This document shows positions 9,145 through 19,457 of a DNA stretch of 44,556 nt, one piece after another. The translations under genes were made by a program, and so were the position numbers. Source of the DNA: Gammaproteobacteria bacterium (GTDB taxonomy: Bacteria > Pseudomonadota > Gammaproteobacteria > Ga0077536); NCBI GenBank assembly GCA_023257255.1, contig JALRCR010000007.1, forward strand, positions 1 through 44,556. The letters are read 5' to 3'. The notes beneath the pieces were generated by a model. The model ran no database searches. It was given only the letters and a program-made list of their open reading frames with translations, and was not told the origin of the DNA. Each line of letters opens with the position of its first letter. Position 1 is the stretch's first letter.

Positions 9145-9711
9145 TTACTGTTGTTCGGCCAACGCCAGCGAGGCGTTGCGCTCTTCCCAGTTGCCGTCCG
9201 CATCTTTGACGATTTCACGCAATTCCACGCGGTCCTCCTGAATCTCGAGCACCTTGCCGAAGTTGCGTCCCATGTAATTCCCGACCTGCACGCGATGTAC
9301 CGTGCCGTCGTTGTCGATGATGATGGCCCAGAGCGCACTTTCACTCTGAAGCGTGCCAACCATGCGCAGGCTGTCCAGTTCGAAAGCCTCTAATTCCTCA
9401 CTGTTGTGAGCCATAATTTCGGCGTTGAATTTGCGCTGCTGCTCGCTCGTGCCGGCGACTACTGCCTGCGTTTTGTTTTCTTGTTGGAGGGCAGGCTGGA
9501 ACGGATCACGGGCGTTCTTGTCGGCCGACTGATACACGTATCGCTCATACGGCTTGATGGCAGGTAAGGCTTCAACCTGCCCGCCCTTGCGGGCAAGTAC
9601 GGAGGCCACGTATTGCTCAAGATCGGTCAGGCCTTCGTTGCCGCAACCGCCCAGGGCGAGCGTGAGACAAAGCAAGCCGAGGCTAAGAAGCTTGGGAGCG
9701 CTTTTCGTCAT
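9145..9711 (-). CDS. pilP: Type IV pilus inner-membrane lipoprotein PilP
   Basis: A 188-residue lipoprotein linking the PilMNO inner-membrane platform to the PilQ secretin. The signal peptide ends in the lipobox LGGC with the lipidated residue at Cys23. The conserved RDPFQP motif lies near residue 75, and the C-terminal beta domain reads LDSLRMVGTLQSES ... VHRVQVGNYMGRNFGKV ... VELREIVKDADG, as in PilP. Its start overlaps the pilO stop (ATGA). Confidence 0.95.
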   Translation of the reverse strand: MTKSAPKLLSLGLLCLTLALGGCGNEGLTDLEQYVASVLARKGGQVEALPAIKPYERYVYQSADKNARDPFQPALQQENKTQAVVAGTSEQQRKFNAEIMAHNSEELEAFELDSLRMVGTLQSESALWAIIIDNDGTVHRVQVGNYMGRNFGKVLEIQEDRVELREIVKDADGNWEERNASLALAEQQ

Positions 9712-10325
9712 TTGGCGGGCGCCTTTGCCTTCTCGGCCGCTTCTTCTTCTTCGTCCATGTACCGGTAGGTTTTTGCCGTGGTCTCGAGGACTAACTTACC
9801 GCTTTCGCCCAGCGGCGTGATGGAAATATTGTGGTTGGTGACGATGCGCGGCAGGTCAGACATACCGCTAATGAACCTGCCGAAGGCGTGATAATCGCCC
9901 AGCACGCGAATCTGAATCGGCAATTCAACGTAGAAATCAGACGGTGTTTCGCTGCCCGGCTTGAATAGCTCAAATTCAAGGCCGGCGCCGAGTCCCTGCT
10001 GTGAGATATCGACCAGCAGCGCTGCCACCTCCGTCTTGTTCGGCAGGCGCTTCAGCAAATCGCCAAAGGTTTGCTGGATATCCGCAAGCTGTTCTTTGAG
10101 CCCACTGAGGTTGGCCGCTTTGCGCTGCTTGGTCTCGAACGCCTGTTTGAGCTGGGTTTCCGACTCAATCGCCGCGGCGAGTTCGTCCTGCAGCGTGCTG
10201 ATGTCTTGCAGATATGCGGCGCCGAGCAGCACGGCGAAGAGCAATGCGGCAACCACAATACGAACCGGTAATGGCCAAGAGCCGAGATTCTCGAGATTGA
10301 GGTTGTTCAATTCCGACAGCTTCAT
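9708..10325 (-). CDS. pilO: Type IV pilus inner-membrane platform protein PilO
   Basis: A 205-residue bitopic inner-membrane protein of the pilus alignment complex, pairing with PilN. It has a short cytoplasmic N-terminus (MKLSELNNLNLENLGSWP), one transmembrane helix (about 20-42), a periplasmic coiled coil (LQDELAAAIESETQLKQAFETKQRKAANLSG region) and a ferredoxin-like domain ending in an ETTAKTYRYMDEEE tail. It overlaps pilN and pilP by ATGA at both ends, so dosage is probably coupled. Confidence 0.94.
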   Translation of the reverse strand: MKLSELNNLNLENLGSWPLPVRIVVAALLFAVLLGAAYLQDISTLQDELAAAIESETQLKQAFETKQRKAANLSGLKEQLADIQQTFGDLLKRLPNKTEVAALLVDISQQGLGAGLEFELFKPGSETPSDFYVELPIQIRVLGDYHAFGRFISGMSDLPRIVTNHNISITPLGESGKLVLETTAKTYRYMDEEEEAAEKAKAPAK

Positions 10326-10893
10326 GACATCGGCTCCCCGTCTTTTCCGGACTGGGGGCTGGCCTGCTTCAAGGTCAGCGTGAAGCGGGCAATGCGTCGA
10401 CCGGAGTTGTCCGCAGACTCGATAATCTGGAGCTTCGGCGTGGTTAGCCAGGCTGACTTTTCGATGTTGCGCATGAGGCTCGAGACGCGGGCGTTTGATT
10501 CAGCGACACCGGTGATTTGCAGCGAGTCGCCGGTTTGGGTGACCGCGGTCAGATAAACACCTTCAGGCAAGGTGTTCACGATTTCATCGAAAATACGCAC
10601 GATCATGGGGCGCGATGATTGCAAACCCTCGATGGCTTTCATTCTGGCGATCAGGCGCTGCTTTTCTTTCTCAAGCTCCTGAATTTCGCGAATTTGAGCA
10701 TCAAGTTTGGCGGTTTCCGCTTGAATGTAGGCGTTGCGGCTGTTCTGGTACTCGAGATCCTCGGTATAGAACAGGTGAATTCCGACCCACACGGCCACGG
10801 CCACTACGGCGACCACGCCGAGCGCTGAGAGGAACTCCAGCTTGCGTTGTTTACGTAAGGCTGCCCGCCACGGCAGGAGATTAATTTTGGCCA

Positions 10894-10894
<1 letters not shown>
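10322..10894 (-). CDS. pilN: Type IV pilus inner-membrane platform protein PilN
   Basis: A 190-residue PilN. The N-terminal MAKINLLPWRAALRKQR is the conserved PilM-binding peptide (INLLPWR). One transmembrane helix (about 22-45) and a periplasmic coiled coil (AETAKLDAQIREIQELEKEKQRLIARM) precede a ferredoxin-like domain (LPEGVYLTAVTQTGDSLQITGVAESN). Its ATG overlaps the pilM stop by one base (TGATG). Confidence 0.95.
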
Positions 10895-11997
<1,103 letters not shown>

Positions 11998-12020
11998 TTA
12001 GCGGTCGACTATCGAGCCCA

Positions 12021-12049
12021 ACTATATGCAACGTCAGCCGAAAACACAA
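12021..12049 (-). promoter_or_regulatory. Candidate sigma-70 promoter of pilMNOPQ
   Basis: Minus-strand -35 TTGTGT (12044-12049), a 17-bp spacer and -10 TATAGT (12021-12026), about 66 nt upstream of the pilM start. It lies in the 195-bp AT-rich divergent region 11956-12150 shared with the PBP1A gene. A clear promoter facing the PBP1A gene was not found; TATCTT at 12118-12123 is a possible -10 without a good -35. Confidence 0.5.
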
Positions 12050-12150
12050 ACTAATAGCGCAAAAATCTCTATATGAAACCGAAAGTTACTACTGCTTCTT
12101 AAAATGAAATCGAAGCATATCTTGTAGCCCGGTCGGTCATCCCACCCCAG

Positions 12151-14586
12151 ATGTTGCGTCCGCTTTTCTATACCCTGCTCGCCCTCTTCGCACTCGCCGT
12201 GGTCGCTACGGCAGCGCTACTGGCGCGTGTCGCGCCGCAGTTACCCGATATCAACAGCCTCAAAGAGGTCAAGCTTCAGATGCCGATGCGGGTGTTTACC
12301 GCCGACGGCAGCCTGATCGGGGAGTTCGGTGAGAAACGCCGCAACCCTGTGGCTATCGACGAAGTGCCGCTGCAACTGAAGCAAGCGTTCATCGCCGCCG
12401 AGGACGAGCGCTTCTATGAGCACCCGGGCGTTGACTGGATGGCGATCGTGCGCGCCGCCGTTGAGTTACTGAAATCCCATCAGAAACGGCAAGGGGGAAG
12501 CACCATCACGATGCAGGTGGCGCGTAATTTTTTTCTGTCCAGCGAGAAGACCTTTGACCGCAAACTGCGTGAGATCATGCTGGCGATCAAAATTGAGCGC
12601 GAGTTGCGGAAAGATGAAATCCTCGAGCTCTATCTGAACAAGATTTTCCTTGGGCAGCGCGCTTACGGCGTCGGTGCAGCCGCGCTGGTGTACTACGGCA
12701 AGCCGCTGGCGAAACTCACGTTGGCCGAGTCCGCCATGATCGCAGGGCTCCCCAAGGCACCGTCGTCGCTCAATCCAGTCGCCGACCCGGCCGCGTCCCT
12801 GGCGCGGCGGGGCTATGTGCTGCGCCGCATGCTGGAACTGGAGTTTGTGTCTCGGGAAGCATTCGATCAGGCCATGGCTAGCCTGGAGACCGCCAGCCTG
12901 CATGGCCAACCGTCAGAGACCGACGCTCCCTATCTCGCCGAGATGGTGCGGACGGCGATGGAAGAGCGCTACGGCACCGCCGCTTACACGGAAGGCTTCC
13001 GCGTCTACACCACCGTCACCAAGCCACTGCAGGACGCGGCCGTGCGTTCGCTACGCACGGGGCTTTCAGACTACGACCGGCGCCATGGTTATCGCGGACC
13101 TGAAGCGCAACTCGCATTGCCCGTCAACGCGCCAACCCAATGGCCAAGCCTGTTGGCCCCCTATCAGACCATCGGGGGGCTACCCGCCGCGCTCGTAACG
13201 GCGGTCTCGACACAGTCCGTCACGGCTGTGACTGCGGCCGGGGAGTCGATTGAAATACCGTGGTCGGGCCTCGTCTGGGCCCGCCCCCAACGAGGAAACG
13301 ACGCGGTCGGGGCTGCCCCGCGCACGGCGTCCGAGATTCTGAAAACGGGTGATGTCATCCGAATCCAATATCACGTGCCGGTACCGGCCAAGGGGAAGCC
13401 GGCAGCCGAGCCGTACTGGCGGCTGACCCAGCTGCCGGTGGTGGAGGGGGCGTTGGTGTCGTTGGCCGTGGCCGATGGCGCCGTGCAGTCGCTGGTTGGC
13501 GGTTTTGATTTCGCGCGGAGCAAATTCAACCGGGTGACGCAGGCGATGCGTCAGCCAGGCTCAAATTTCAAGCCGTTTGTTTATTCCGCTGCGCTAGACC
13601 ACGGGTTCACGCCGGCCAGCTTCGTCAACGACGCGCCGATTGTGTTTGATGCGCCGGGTCTGGAGTCCGTATGGCGCCCCGAAAACTACACGGGAACCTA
13701 CTATGGGCCCACACGGCTACGCGACGCGCTCGCTAATTCGAGAAACCTTGTCTCGATCAGGTTGATGCGTGAACTGGGCGTGGAAACGGTTATTTCGCAC
13801 GTTTCCCGGTTCGGCTTCGATGCCAAATCCCTCCCGCAAAATCTGTCACTGGCGCTGGGCACGGGCGAAACCACACCGCTGACTATCGTGAGTGCTTATG
13901 CGGCTTTTGCGAACGGTGGCTTCCGCATCACGCCGTATTTCATTTCACGGGTGGAAGGCCCTGATGGCCGCGTTCTCGAAACGGCTGCGCCGGCGCGGGC
14001 CTGCGATGAATGCACCGATGGCACGGCCGCAGAAGAGGAGCCGCTGGATATCGATGACCTGAAGCAGCAACAGGCCAAGCCGGCCGCGCCGCGCGCGATC
14101 GATGCGCAAAACGCCTTCATGATGTATTCCATGATGAAAGACGTGATTACGCGCGGCACCGCGCGGCGCGCAACGCAACTGAATCGAAAAGATTTGGCCG
14201 GCAAGACCGGAACGACCAACGACCAGAAAGACGCCTGGTTTTCCGGGTTCAATGGCAAGATTGTGACCACCGTGTGGGTCGGCTTCGATATCGTCAAACC
14301 GCTGGGCGGGCAGGAGACCGGCGCGCGTGCGGCACTTCCCGTGTGGATCGACTACATGCGCGAAGCGCTGCAAGACACGCCTGAAACCGAGCTGGTCCCG
14401 CCACCCGGGATTGTGACCGTGCGGATCGACCCCGACAGCGGCGCGGTCGCCGGGGTTAGCAGCAAAGGCGCCGTGCTCGAGTCATTTCGCGAGCGCGATG
14501 TGCCGGGCAGCAGCGGGGCTGGCAGTGCGGGCGGACAGGCCCCGCAGGACGAAGCGCCGCCGGCGGATGCGGAACAACTTTTCTGA
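12151..14586 (+). CDS. mrcA: Penicillin-binding protein 1A (bifunctional transglycosylase/transpeptidase)
   Basis: Class A PBP of 811 residues that polymerises glycan strands and crosslinks peptides in the periplasm. It has an N-terminal membrane anchor (residues 5-27). The GT51 glycosyltransferase domain has catalytic Glu84 in AAEDERFYEHPG, with GGSTITMQVARN and KDEILELYLNKIFLGQ. An OB-like insert lies at about 300-430. The transpeptidase domain has Ser471-x-x-Lys474 (RQPGSNFKPF), Ser530-Arg-Asn (ANSRNLVS) and Lys685-Thr-Gly-Thr. All catalytic motifs are intact. The divergent position next to pilM is the usual gammaproteobacterial arrangement for ponA/mrcA. Confidence 0.96.
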   Translation: MLRPLFYTLLALFALAVVATAALLARVAPQLPDINSLKEVKLQMPMRVFTADGSLIGEFGEKRRNPVAIDEVPLQLKQAFIAAEDERFYEHPGVDWMAIVRAAVELLKSHQKRQGGSTITMQVARNFFLSSEKTFDRKLREIMLAIKIERELRKDEILELYLNKIFLGQRAYGVGAAALVYYGKPLAKLTLAESAMIAGLPKAPSSLNPVADPAASLARRGYVLRRMLELEFVSREAFDQAMASLETASLHGQPSETDAPYLAEMVRTAMEERYGTAAYTEGFRVYTTVTKPLQDAAVRSLRTGLSDYDRRHGYRGPEAQLALPVNAPTQWPSLLAPYQTIGGLPAALVTAVSTQSVTAVTAAGESIEIPWSGLVWARPQRGNDAVGAAPRTASEILKTGDVIRIQYHVPVPAKGKPAAEPYWRLTQLPVVEGALVSLAVADGAVQSLVGGFDFARSKFNRVTQAMRQPGSNFKPFVYSAALDHGFTPASFVNDAPIVFDAPGLESVWRPENYTGTYYGPTRLRDALANSRNLVSIRLMRELGVETVISHVSRFGFDAKSLPQNLSLALGTGETTPLTIVSAYAAFANGGFRITPYFISRVEGPDGRVLETAAPARACDECTDGTAAEEEPLDIDDLKQQQAKPAAPRAIDAQNAFMMYSMMKDVITRGTARRATQLNRKDLAGKTGTTNDQKDAWFSGFNGKIVTTVWVGFDIVKPLGGQETGARAALPVWIDYMREALQDTPETELVPPPGIVTVRIDPDSGAVAGVSSKGAVLESFRERDVPGSSGAGSAGGQAPQDEAPPADAEQLF

Positions 14587-14604
14587 GCCCATGGTGCAAA
14601 TCGC

Positions 14605-15288
14605 ATGAACGGTGGGGCTCGACGCTCGGGCGGACGCGGGACTGAGACTGGCTTCAGGCGGACCACCGAGCTCGCCCAGTTAGCGGCGCGCATTCTGGGC
14701 GACGGTGAGGCGGATGATTTTGCCGAGGCCAAGCGCCGTGCGGCCGAGTATCTGGGAAGCCCCGATTCCCGCGATTGGCCGGATAACCTTACGGTGTTGG
14801 CAGCCGTCATTGAGCAACAGCGTCTTTTTGATGCCGCGGAAACGGCCGAGCGGGTCAGGCGTAAACGCGCCGTGGCGCTAACCGCAATGAAGGCGCTCAA
14901 GGCTTTTGAGCCCCGTTTAACCGGCCCCGTGCTGTATGGCACAGCGTTCGAGCACTCGCCAATTACCCTGCATGTTTTTTGCGACGAGCCGGAAGCGGTC
15001 TCGAGATGGTTGATGGAGCGGCGCATTAAATTCAGTTTTGAGGAACAGGAACTGCGGATCGGTGGGCGCAAAACCGAACGCTACCCCCTGCTGGCGACCG
15101 AACTGGAAGGTGAGCCGGTCGACATCCTGGTCATGCCGCTTGCTCGCCTGATTCACGCCCCCTTGTCGCCGCTCGATGGCGCGCCGAGCCGGCGCATGAG
15201 CGCCGACGCGTTGGAGCGGCTGCTGGCATCACCCGAGGCCGCCGGGCTGCATCCGGAGTTGGCGGATCTCAAGCTGCCTCCTCTCTGA
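14605..15288 (+). CDS. Conserved hypothetical protein, possibly nucleotidyltransferase fold
   Basis: A 227-residue soluble protein with no signal peptide or membrane segment. I recognise the pattern LTGPVLYGTAFEHSPITLHVF from proteobacterial proteins of unknown function; a GT-x-x-x-x-S-x-I-x-L-H core followed by ELEGEPVDILVM, whose aspartate is placed as in small nucleotidyltransferases, makes that fold a possibility only. The N-terminal third is helical and charged (EAKRRAAEYL, ETAERVRRKRAVALTAMKAL). It starts 18 nt after the PBP1A gene, and its TGA overlaps the priA ATG (TGATG), so it is probably cotranscribed with priA. The function is unknown. Confidence 0.75.
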   Translation: MNGGARRSGGRGTETGFRRTTELAQLAARILGDGEADDFAEAKRRAAEYLGSPDSRDWPDNLTVLAAVIEQQRLFDAAETAERVRRKRAVALTAMKALKAFEPRLTGPVLYGTAFEHSPITLHVFCDEPEAVSRWLMERRIKFSFEEQELRIGGRKTERYPLLATELEGEPVDILVMPLARLIHAPLSPLDGAPSRRMSADALERLLASPEAAGLHPELADLKLPPL

Positions 15289-17489
15289 TGGGGTTCGTGG
15301 AGCCTTGCGTGAAGGTTGCGGTCCTTGCGCCGGTCCGACAGCTGTTTGACTACCTTTTACCTGCTGGGTTGTCCGCGTCCGCGCGGGTCGGCTGCCGGGT
15401 CCGGGTGCCGTTCGGGCGTGGCATCCGGATCGGCATTATCGTCGCGCTTGAAGCAGAACCTTCAACCGGCGCGAAGCTGAAACCCGTCATCGAGGTGCTG
15501 GATGACGAGGCACTGGTCCCGCCGGAGCTCATGGCGCTCGCCCGCTGGGCCTCGGAGTATTACTGCCACCCGCCCGGCGAAGTGTTCGCGACAGTTTTTC
15601 CGCTCGAGTTGCGACGAGGCGAGCAGGCGCGAGATGCCCTGGAGGAAGCCTGGAGTCTGACCGACGAAGGGGCGCAACAGCTTGTCGGCGAGGCGCGCAT
15701 TGGCCCGCGCCAGCGTCAGGTATTGCAGCTCGCGGTGGCTGCCCCGCTACGCGCGAGTACCGTGCGCGATTTCCCCTTCGATGCCCGGCGCGTGGTGCGT
15801 GAACTCGTCGGTCGTCAGTGGCTTGAAGTCCAGCGCTTGTCCGCTCGACGCGCGAGCACCGGGGCGCCAGAGGATTTTCTGGATTTGAACGAGGCGCAGG
15901 CGGCCGCGGCGGCGGCGGTCATCGCCGGACTGAACAAGTTCTCGCCCACCTTGCTGGAAGGTGTCACCGGCAGCGGCAAAACAGAGGTCTATCTGCATCT
16001 TGCCAGGACACTGCAAGCAAGCGGGCATCAGACTCTGGTTCTGATCCCCGAGATCGGTCTTTCCGAGCAGTTGGTGCAGCGTTTTCAGCGCCGCTTCGGC
16101 GACGCTGTCGCGCTGCTCCATTCGGAACTAAGCGACCGGGAGCGTGCCCTGATCTGGGAGCGCTGTCGCAGCGGCGAATCTGGGGTGCTGGTCGGGACTC
16201 GCTCTGCGCTGTGGACACCGCTACCCCGGCTCGGGCTCATCATCGTTGACGAAGAGCACGATGCCTCCTTCAAACAACAGGAAGGTTTTCGCTATTCGGC
16301 CCGCGATGTCGCCGTGATGCGGGCGCGGCAGGCGGCCATTCCGGTGCTGTTGGGTTCAGCCACACCATCGCTGGAAAGCGAAGCCAACGTTGCGCGGGGT
16401 AAATATCGACGCTTACGGCTGCCCGAGCGGGCGGGCGGCGCGGTCCCGCCGACGCTGCGCGGCCTTGATGTGCGCGGTTTGCCATTAAGCGGTGGCCTGA
16501 GCGACGCCCTGTGTCAGGCGATGGACCGGACGTTGGCGCGCGGCGAGCAGGTGCTGCTTTTTCTTAATCGCCGTGGCTATGCGCCGGTCGTGCTTTGCCA
16601 CGCCTGCGGCTGGATTGCGCGTTGTTCGCGCTGCGATGCGCGACTCGTGCTCCATCGGGAGGCCGGTAAGCTGGTGTGTCACCACTGCGATACCACGCTG
16701 GTGCTGGCCCGCCAGCCGCCCCGCTGTTGCGAGAACCCGGCGCTGATCACGCTTGGGGTGGGCACCGAGCAGCTTGAAGAGGTGCTGCGCGTCCGCTTTC
16801 CGGGGCGTCGCGTCCTGCGGGTGGACCGTGACAGCATGCGGCGGAAAGGCCAGTTCGAGGCCGCCTGCGCGGCCGTGCGGAATGGCGAAGTCGATATCCT
16901 GCTGGGAACCCAGATGCTGACCAAAGGGCACGACTTCCCGCTGGTCACGCTGGTTGGGGTGGTCGACGCTGACAGTCGTCTCTTCGCAACCGACTTTCGG
17001 GCGGCCGAGCGCTTTGCCCAACTGATTATGCAGGTGGCCGGTCGTGCCGGGCGTGGTAGCAGGCCCGGGCAGGTGCTGGTGCAGACGCACCACCCCGAAC
17101 ACCCAATGTTGCAGAACGTCCTCGCACACGACTATCCCACCTTTGCCCGCATGGCGCTGGATGAGCGTGAGGCAGCCGGCTTGCCGCCATTCGAGGCGCT
17201 CGCGGTGCTGCGCGCCGAGAGCACGCAGGCCGAAACGCCGACCCAGTTTCTGGCCGCGTTGCGTCGGGATTTGAAACCCGGATTGCCGGCAGAGGTGCGC
17301 CTGGCAGGTCCGGTGCCGGCGACCATGGAGCGCCGCGCGGGAAAATTCCGTGCCTTGCTCATGCTGTCTGCTATGCGGCGCTCGGCACTCGCCCGTGCTT
17401 TGCACGAATTGCTTTCCCTGATCGACGCGGCCCCCTTGCGTAACCGGGTGCGCTGGCACCTCGATATCGACCCTGAAGAGGTCGGTTAA
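15288..17489 (+). CDS. priA: Primosomal replication-restart helicase PriA
   Basis: A 733-residue superfamily 2 3'-5' DNA helicase that reloads DnaB at stalled forks. The N-terminal DNA-binding domain (FDYLLPAGL ... GCRVRVPFGRG) is followed by Walker A GVTGSGKT (Lys231), the DEEH box IIVDEEHD and the aromatic-rich loop FKQQEGFRYSARDVAVMR. The zinc domain has Cys437, 440, 446, 449, 464, 467, 480 and 481. The final pair is adjacent (CC) where the family has C-x2-C, see findings. Helicase motifs GTQMLTKGHDFPLVTLVGVVDAD and QVAGRAGRG are intact. Length is normal. Confidence 0.96.
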   Translation: MGFVEPCVKVAVLAPVRQLFDYLLPAGLSASARVGCRVRVPFGRGIRIGIIVALEAEPSTGAKLKPVIEVLDDEALVPPELMALARWASEYYCHPPGEVFATVFPLELRRGEQARDALEEAWSLTDEGAQQLVGEARIGPRQRQVLQLAVAAPLRASTVRDFPFDARRVVRELVGRQWLEVQRLSARRASTGAPEDFLDLNEAQAAAAAAVIAGLNKFSPTLLEGVTGSGKTEVYLHLARTLQASGHQTLVLIPEIGLSEQLVQRFQRRFGDAVALLHSELSDRERALIWERCRSGESGVLVGTRSALWTPLPRLGLIIVDEEHDASFKQQEGFRYSARDVAVMRARQAAIPVLLGSATPSLESEANVARGKYRRLRLPERAGGAVPPTLRGLDVRGLPLSGGLSDALCQAMDRTLARGEQVLLFLNRRGYAPVVLCHACGWIARCSRCDARLVLHREAGKLVCHHCDTTLVLARQPPRCCENPALITLGVGTEQLEEVLRVRFPGRRVLRVDRDSMRRKGQFEAACAAVRNGEVDILLGTQMLTKGHDFPLVTLVGVVDADSRLFATDFRAAERFAQLIMQVAGRAGRGSRPGQVLVQTHHPEHPMLQNVLAHDYPTFARMALDEREAAGLPPFEALAVLRAESTQAETPTQFLAALRRDLKPGLPAEVRLAGPVPATMERRAGKFRALLMLSAMRRSALARALHELLSLIDAAPLRNRVRWHLDIDPEEVG

Positions 17490-17658
17490 GTCAGGGAACA
17501 GAATCTGCCGGAAGCGCCGCCCGGTTGGTGCCTCGATACCGCGGAAAAAATCAGGCACATCGACCTGAAGCGGCTCATTCGCCTGCCCGGCGGTGCATGA
17601 ATAGGCGCCGCCTACGGCCCAATCTTCATGATCTGGAAGCGATTTGTCGCGTGGGCGC

Positions 17659-17687
17659 CTGCTAGTCGCGGTCACCCTGTGTAGAAT
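17659..17687 (+). promoter_or_regulatory. Candidate promoter of argS
   Basis: A -10 box TAGAAT (17682-17687) in the context TGTGTAGAATGCGC, 31 nt before the TTG start of argS; the -35 region CTGCTA (17659-17664) is weak at a 17-bp spacing. The speE promoter candidate has a very similar -10 context (TGTACATTGCGC). The rest of the 228-bp gap after priA shows nothing that I can name. Confidence 0.4.
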
Positions 17688-17717
17688 GCGCCCCTGCTTG
17701 ATCTCGGCGATTCTGCG

Positions 17718-19457
17718 TTGAAAGACCAACTCCATAGCCTGCTCCTCGCGCGCGTTGTCACGCTTCGTCAGACCGGCGAATTGCCTGACGGCGAGCTGCC
17801 GTCTTTTGTTATTGAACCACCGCGCAACCCGGCGCACGGCGACCTGAGCGCTAATCTGGCGATGGTGCTGGCGAAGTCCGCCAAGCGGGCGCCAATGGCG
17901 GTGGCCAGCCTGCTGATGGATGGTTTGCCGCTGCCCGAGTTTGTGGCCGGGTTTGAAGTTTTACCGCCCGGTTTCATTAACTTCAGGGTGCGCGCCGAGG
18001 CGGTGCTCGATGTCATCGCCGACATTCTGGCGGCCGGCTCAGCCTACGGCAGCTCCCGTTTGAACGCCGGCCAGCGGGTTCAGGTGGAGTTTGTATCCGC
18101 CAATCCGACCGGGCCCTTGCACGTCGGGCACGGGCGCGGCGCGGCGTATGGCAGCGCGCTGGCCAGCTTGCTGCGGGCCAGCGGTTGCGAGGTCCAGACC
18201 GAGTACTACGTGAACGACGCCGGTCGGCAGATGGACATCCTCGCGCTCAGCGTCTGGGTGCGCTATCTCGAGGCTTCGGGATTTGCCGCCACGCTGCCCG
18301 ATAACGCCTATCGCGGCGCCTACGTGCGCGACATTGCGGCCGCTATGGCGGCGCAATTTGGCGATTCACTGAAGCCCGCGGCGCTGCCGGTCCTCCCGGA
18401 AAATGAAGACCCGGAAGCGCGCCTTGATGCGGCCATCGCAGCCGCCCGCGAGGCGCTGGGGCCTGCCCGTTATGCGGCGGTCCATGGCTTTGCCTGCGAC
18501 TCGATTCTGGCCGGCATCAAGGAAGATTTGGCGGTCTTCGGCGTCACCTATGACAACTGGTATTCCGAACGCAGCCTGTTCGGTAGCGGCCAGATTGACC
18601 GTGCGCTGGCGAGTCTGCGCGAGGGCGGGTTTATCGAGACACGGGACGGCGCGCAGTGGTTTCTGTCACGCCAGTTCGGGGACGAGAAGGACCGCGTGGT
18701 GGTGCGCGACAATGGCGCGGCCACCTACTTCGCCTCCGACATCGCCTACCACGCCGATAAATTTGCGCGCGGATTCACCACGGTCATCAACATCTGGGGC
18801 GCTGACCATCACGGCTATATCCCGCGGGTCCGCGCCGCACTGACCGCGCTGGGGCTGGAACCAGCGCGTCTGGAAATTTTGCTCGTGCAGTTCGCCGCCC
18901 TGTATCGCGGTGGCGAGCGCGTACAGATGTCTACGCGCTCCGGCGAGTTCGTTACCTTGCGTGAATTGATTGACGAGGTCGGCGTCGACGCCGCCCGGTT
19001 TTTCTACATCATGCGGCGCTCAGAGCAGCATCTCGACTTTGATCTCGATCTGGCCAAGTCGCAAAGTCAGGATAACCCGGTGTATTACCTGCAATATGCG
19101 CATGCCCGAATCTGCAGCGTCCTGCGGCAGGCGGCGCAAACGGAAGCCGGCTGCGATCCGCAGCGCGGACTCGCCCACCGGGAACTGCTGGTCGAAAAGA
19201 AAGAACAGACCTTAGCGACGCTGGCCGGGCGGTTTCCCGAAGTGGTCGCCACGGCGGCCCGCGAACGCGAGCCGCATCAGGTGGCCAATTACCTGCGCGA
19301 ACTGGCGGTCGAGTTCCATGCGTACTACAACGCCCACAAGATTTTGGTCACCGAGGTCGCGTTGCGTGATGCCCGAATTGCGTTGGTCGCAGCGGTCAAG
19401 ACGGTGATGGCCAATGGTCTCGAGTTGCTTGGAGTCAGCGCACCGGAGGAAATGTAA
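17718..19457 (+). CDS. argS: Arginyl-tRNA synthetase
   Basis: Class I aminoacyl-tRNA synthetase of 579 residues. It has the ArgS-specific N-terminal Add-1 domain, the HIGH-like motif as HVGHGRG within EFVSANPTGPLHVGHGRGAA, and ends with the ArgS C-terminal alanine/valine-rich helices. The VQMSTRSGEFVTLRELIDEVG segment replaces KMSKS by MSTR, as is usual for this enzyme. The start is TTG 17718: an in-frame TAG at 17682 excludes an upstream ATG, and the next internal ATG would remove the Add-1 domain. It ends in a TAATG overlap with the SPOR gene. Confidence 0.95.
   Translation: MKDQLHSLLLARVVTLRQTGELPDGELPSFVIEPPRNPAHGDLSANLAMVLAKSAKRAPMAVASLLMDGLPLPEFVAGFEVLPPGFINFRVRAEAVLDVIADILAAGSAYGSSRLNAGQRVQVEFVSANPTGPLHVGHGRGAAYGSALASLLRASGCEVQTEYYVNDAGRQMDILALSVWVRYLEASGFAATLPDNAYRGAYVRDIAAAMAAQFGDSLKPAALPVLPENEDPEARLDAAIAAAREALGPARYAAVHGFACDSILAGIKEDLAVFGVTYDNWYSERSLFGSGQIDRALASLREGGFIETRDGAQWFLSRQFGDEKDRVVVRDNGAATYFASDIAYHADKFARGFTTVINIWGADHHGYIPRVRAALTALGLEPARLEILLVQFAALYRGGERVQMSTRSGEFVTLRELIDEVGVDAARFFYIMRRSEQHLDFDLDLAKSQSQDNPVYYLQYAHARICSVLRQAAQTEAGCDPQRGLAHRELLVEKKEQTLATLAGRFPEVVATAAREREPHQVANYLRELAVEFHAYYNAHKILVTEVALRDARIALVAAVKTVMANGLELLGVSAPEEM

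Noticed and set aside
16485..17837. 450-codon minus-strand frame over priA and the priA-argS gap
   Set aside because: Most of it is antisense to priA. The part in the gap (about 17490-17640) reads somewhat protein-like, but no domain, start or Shine-Dalgarno supports a gene.
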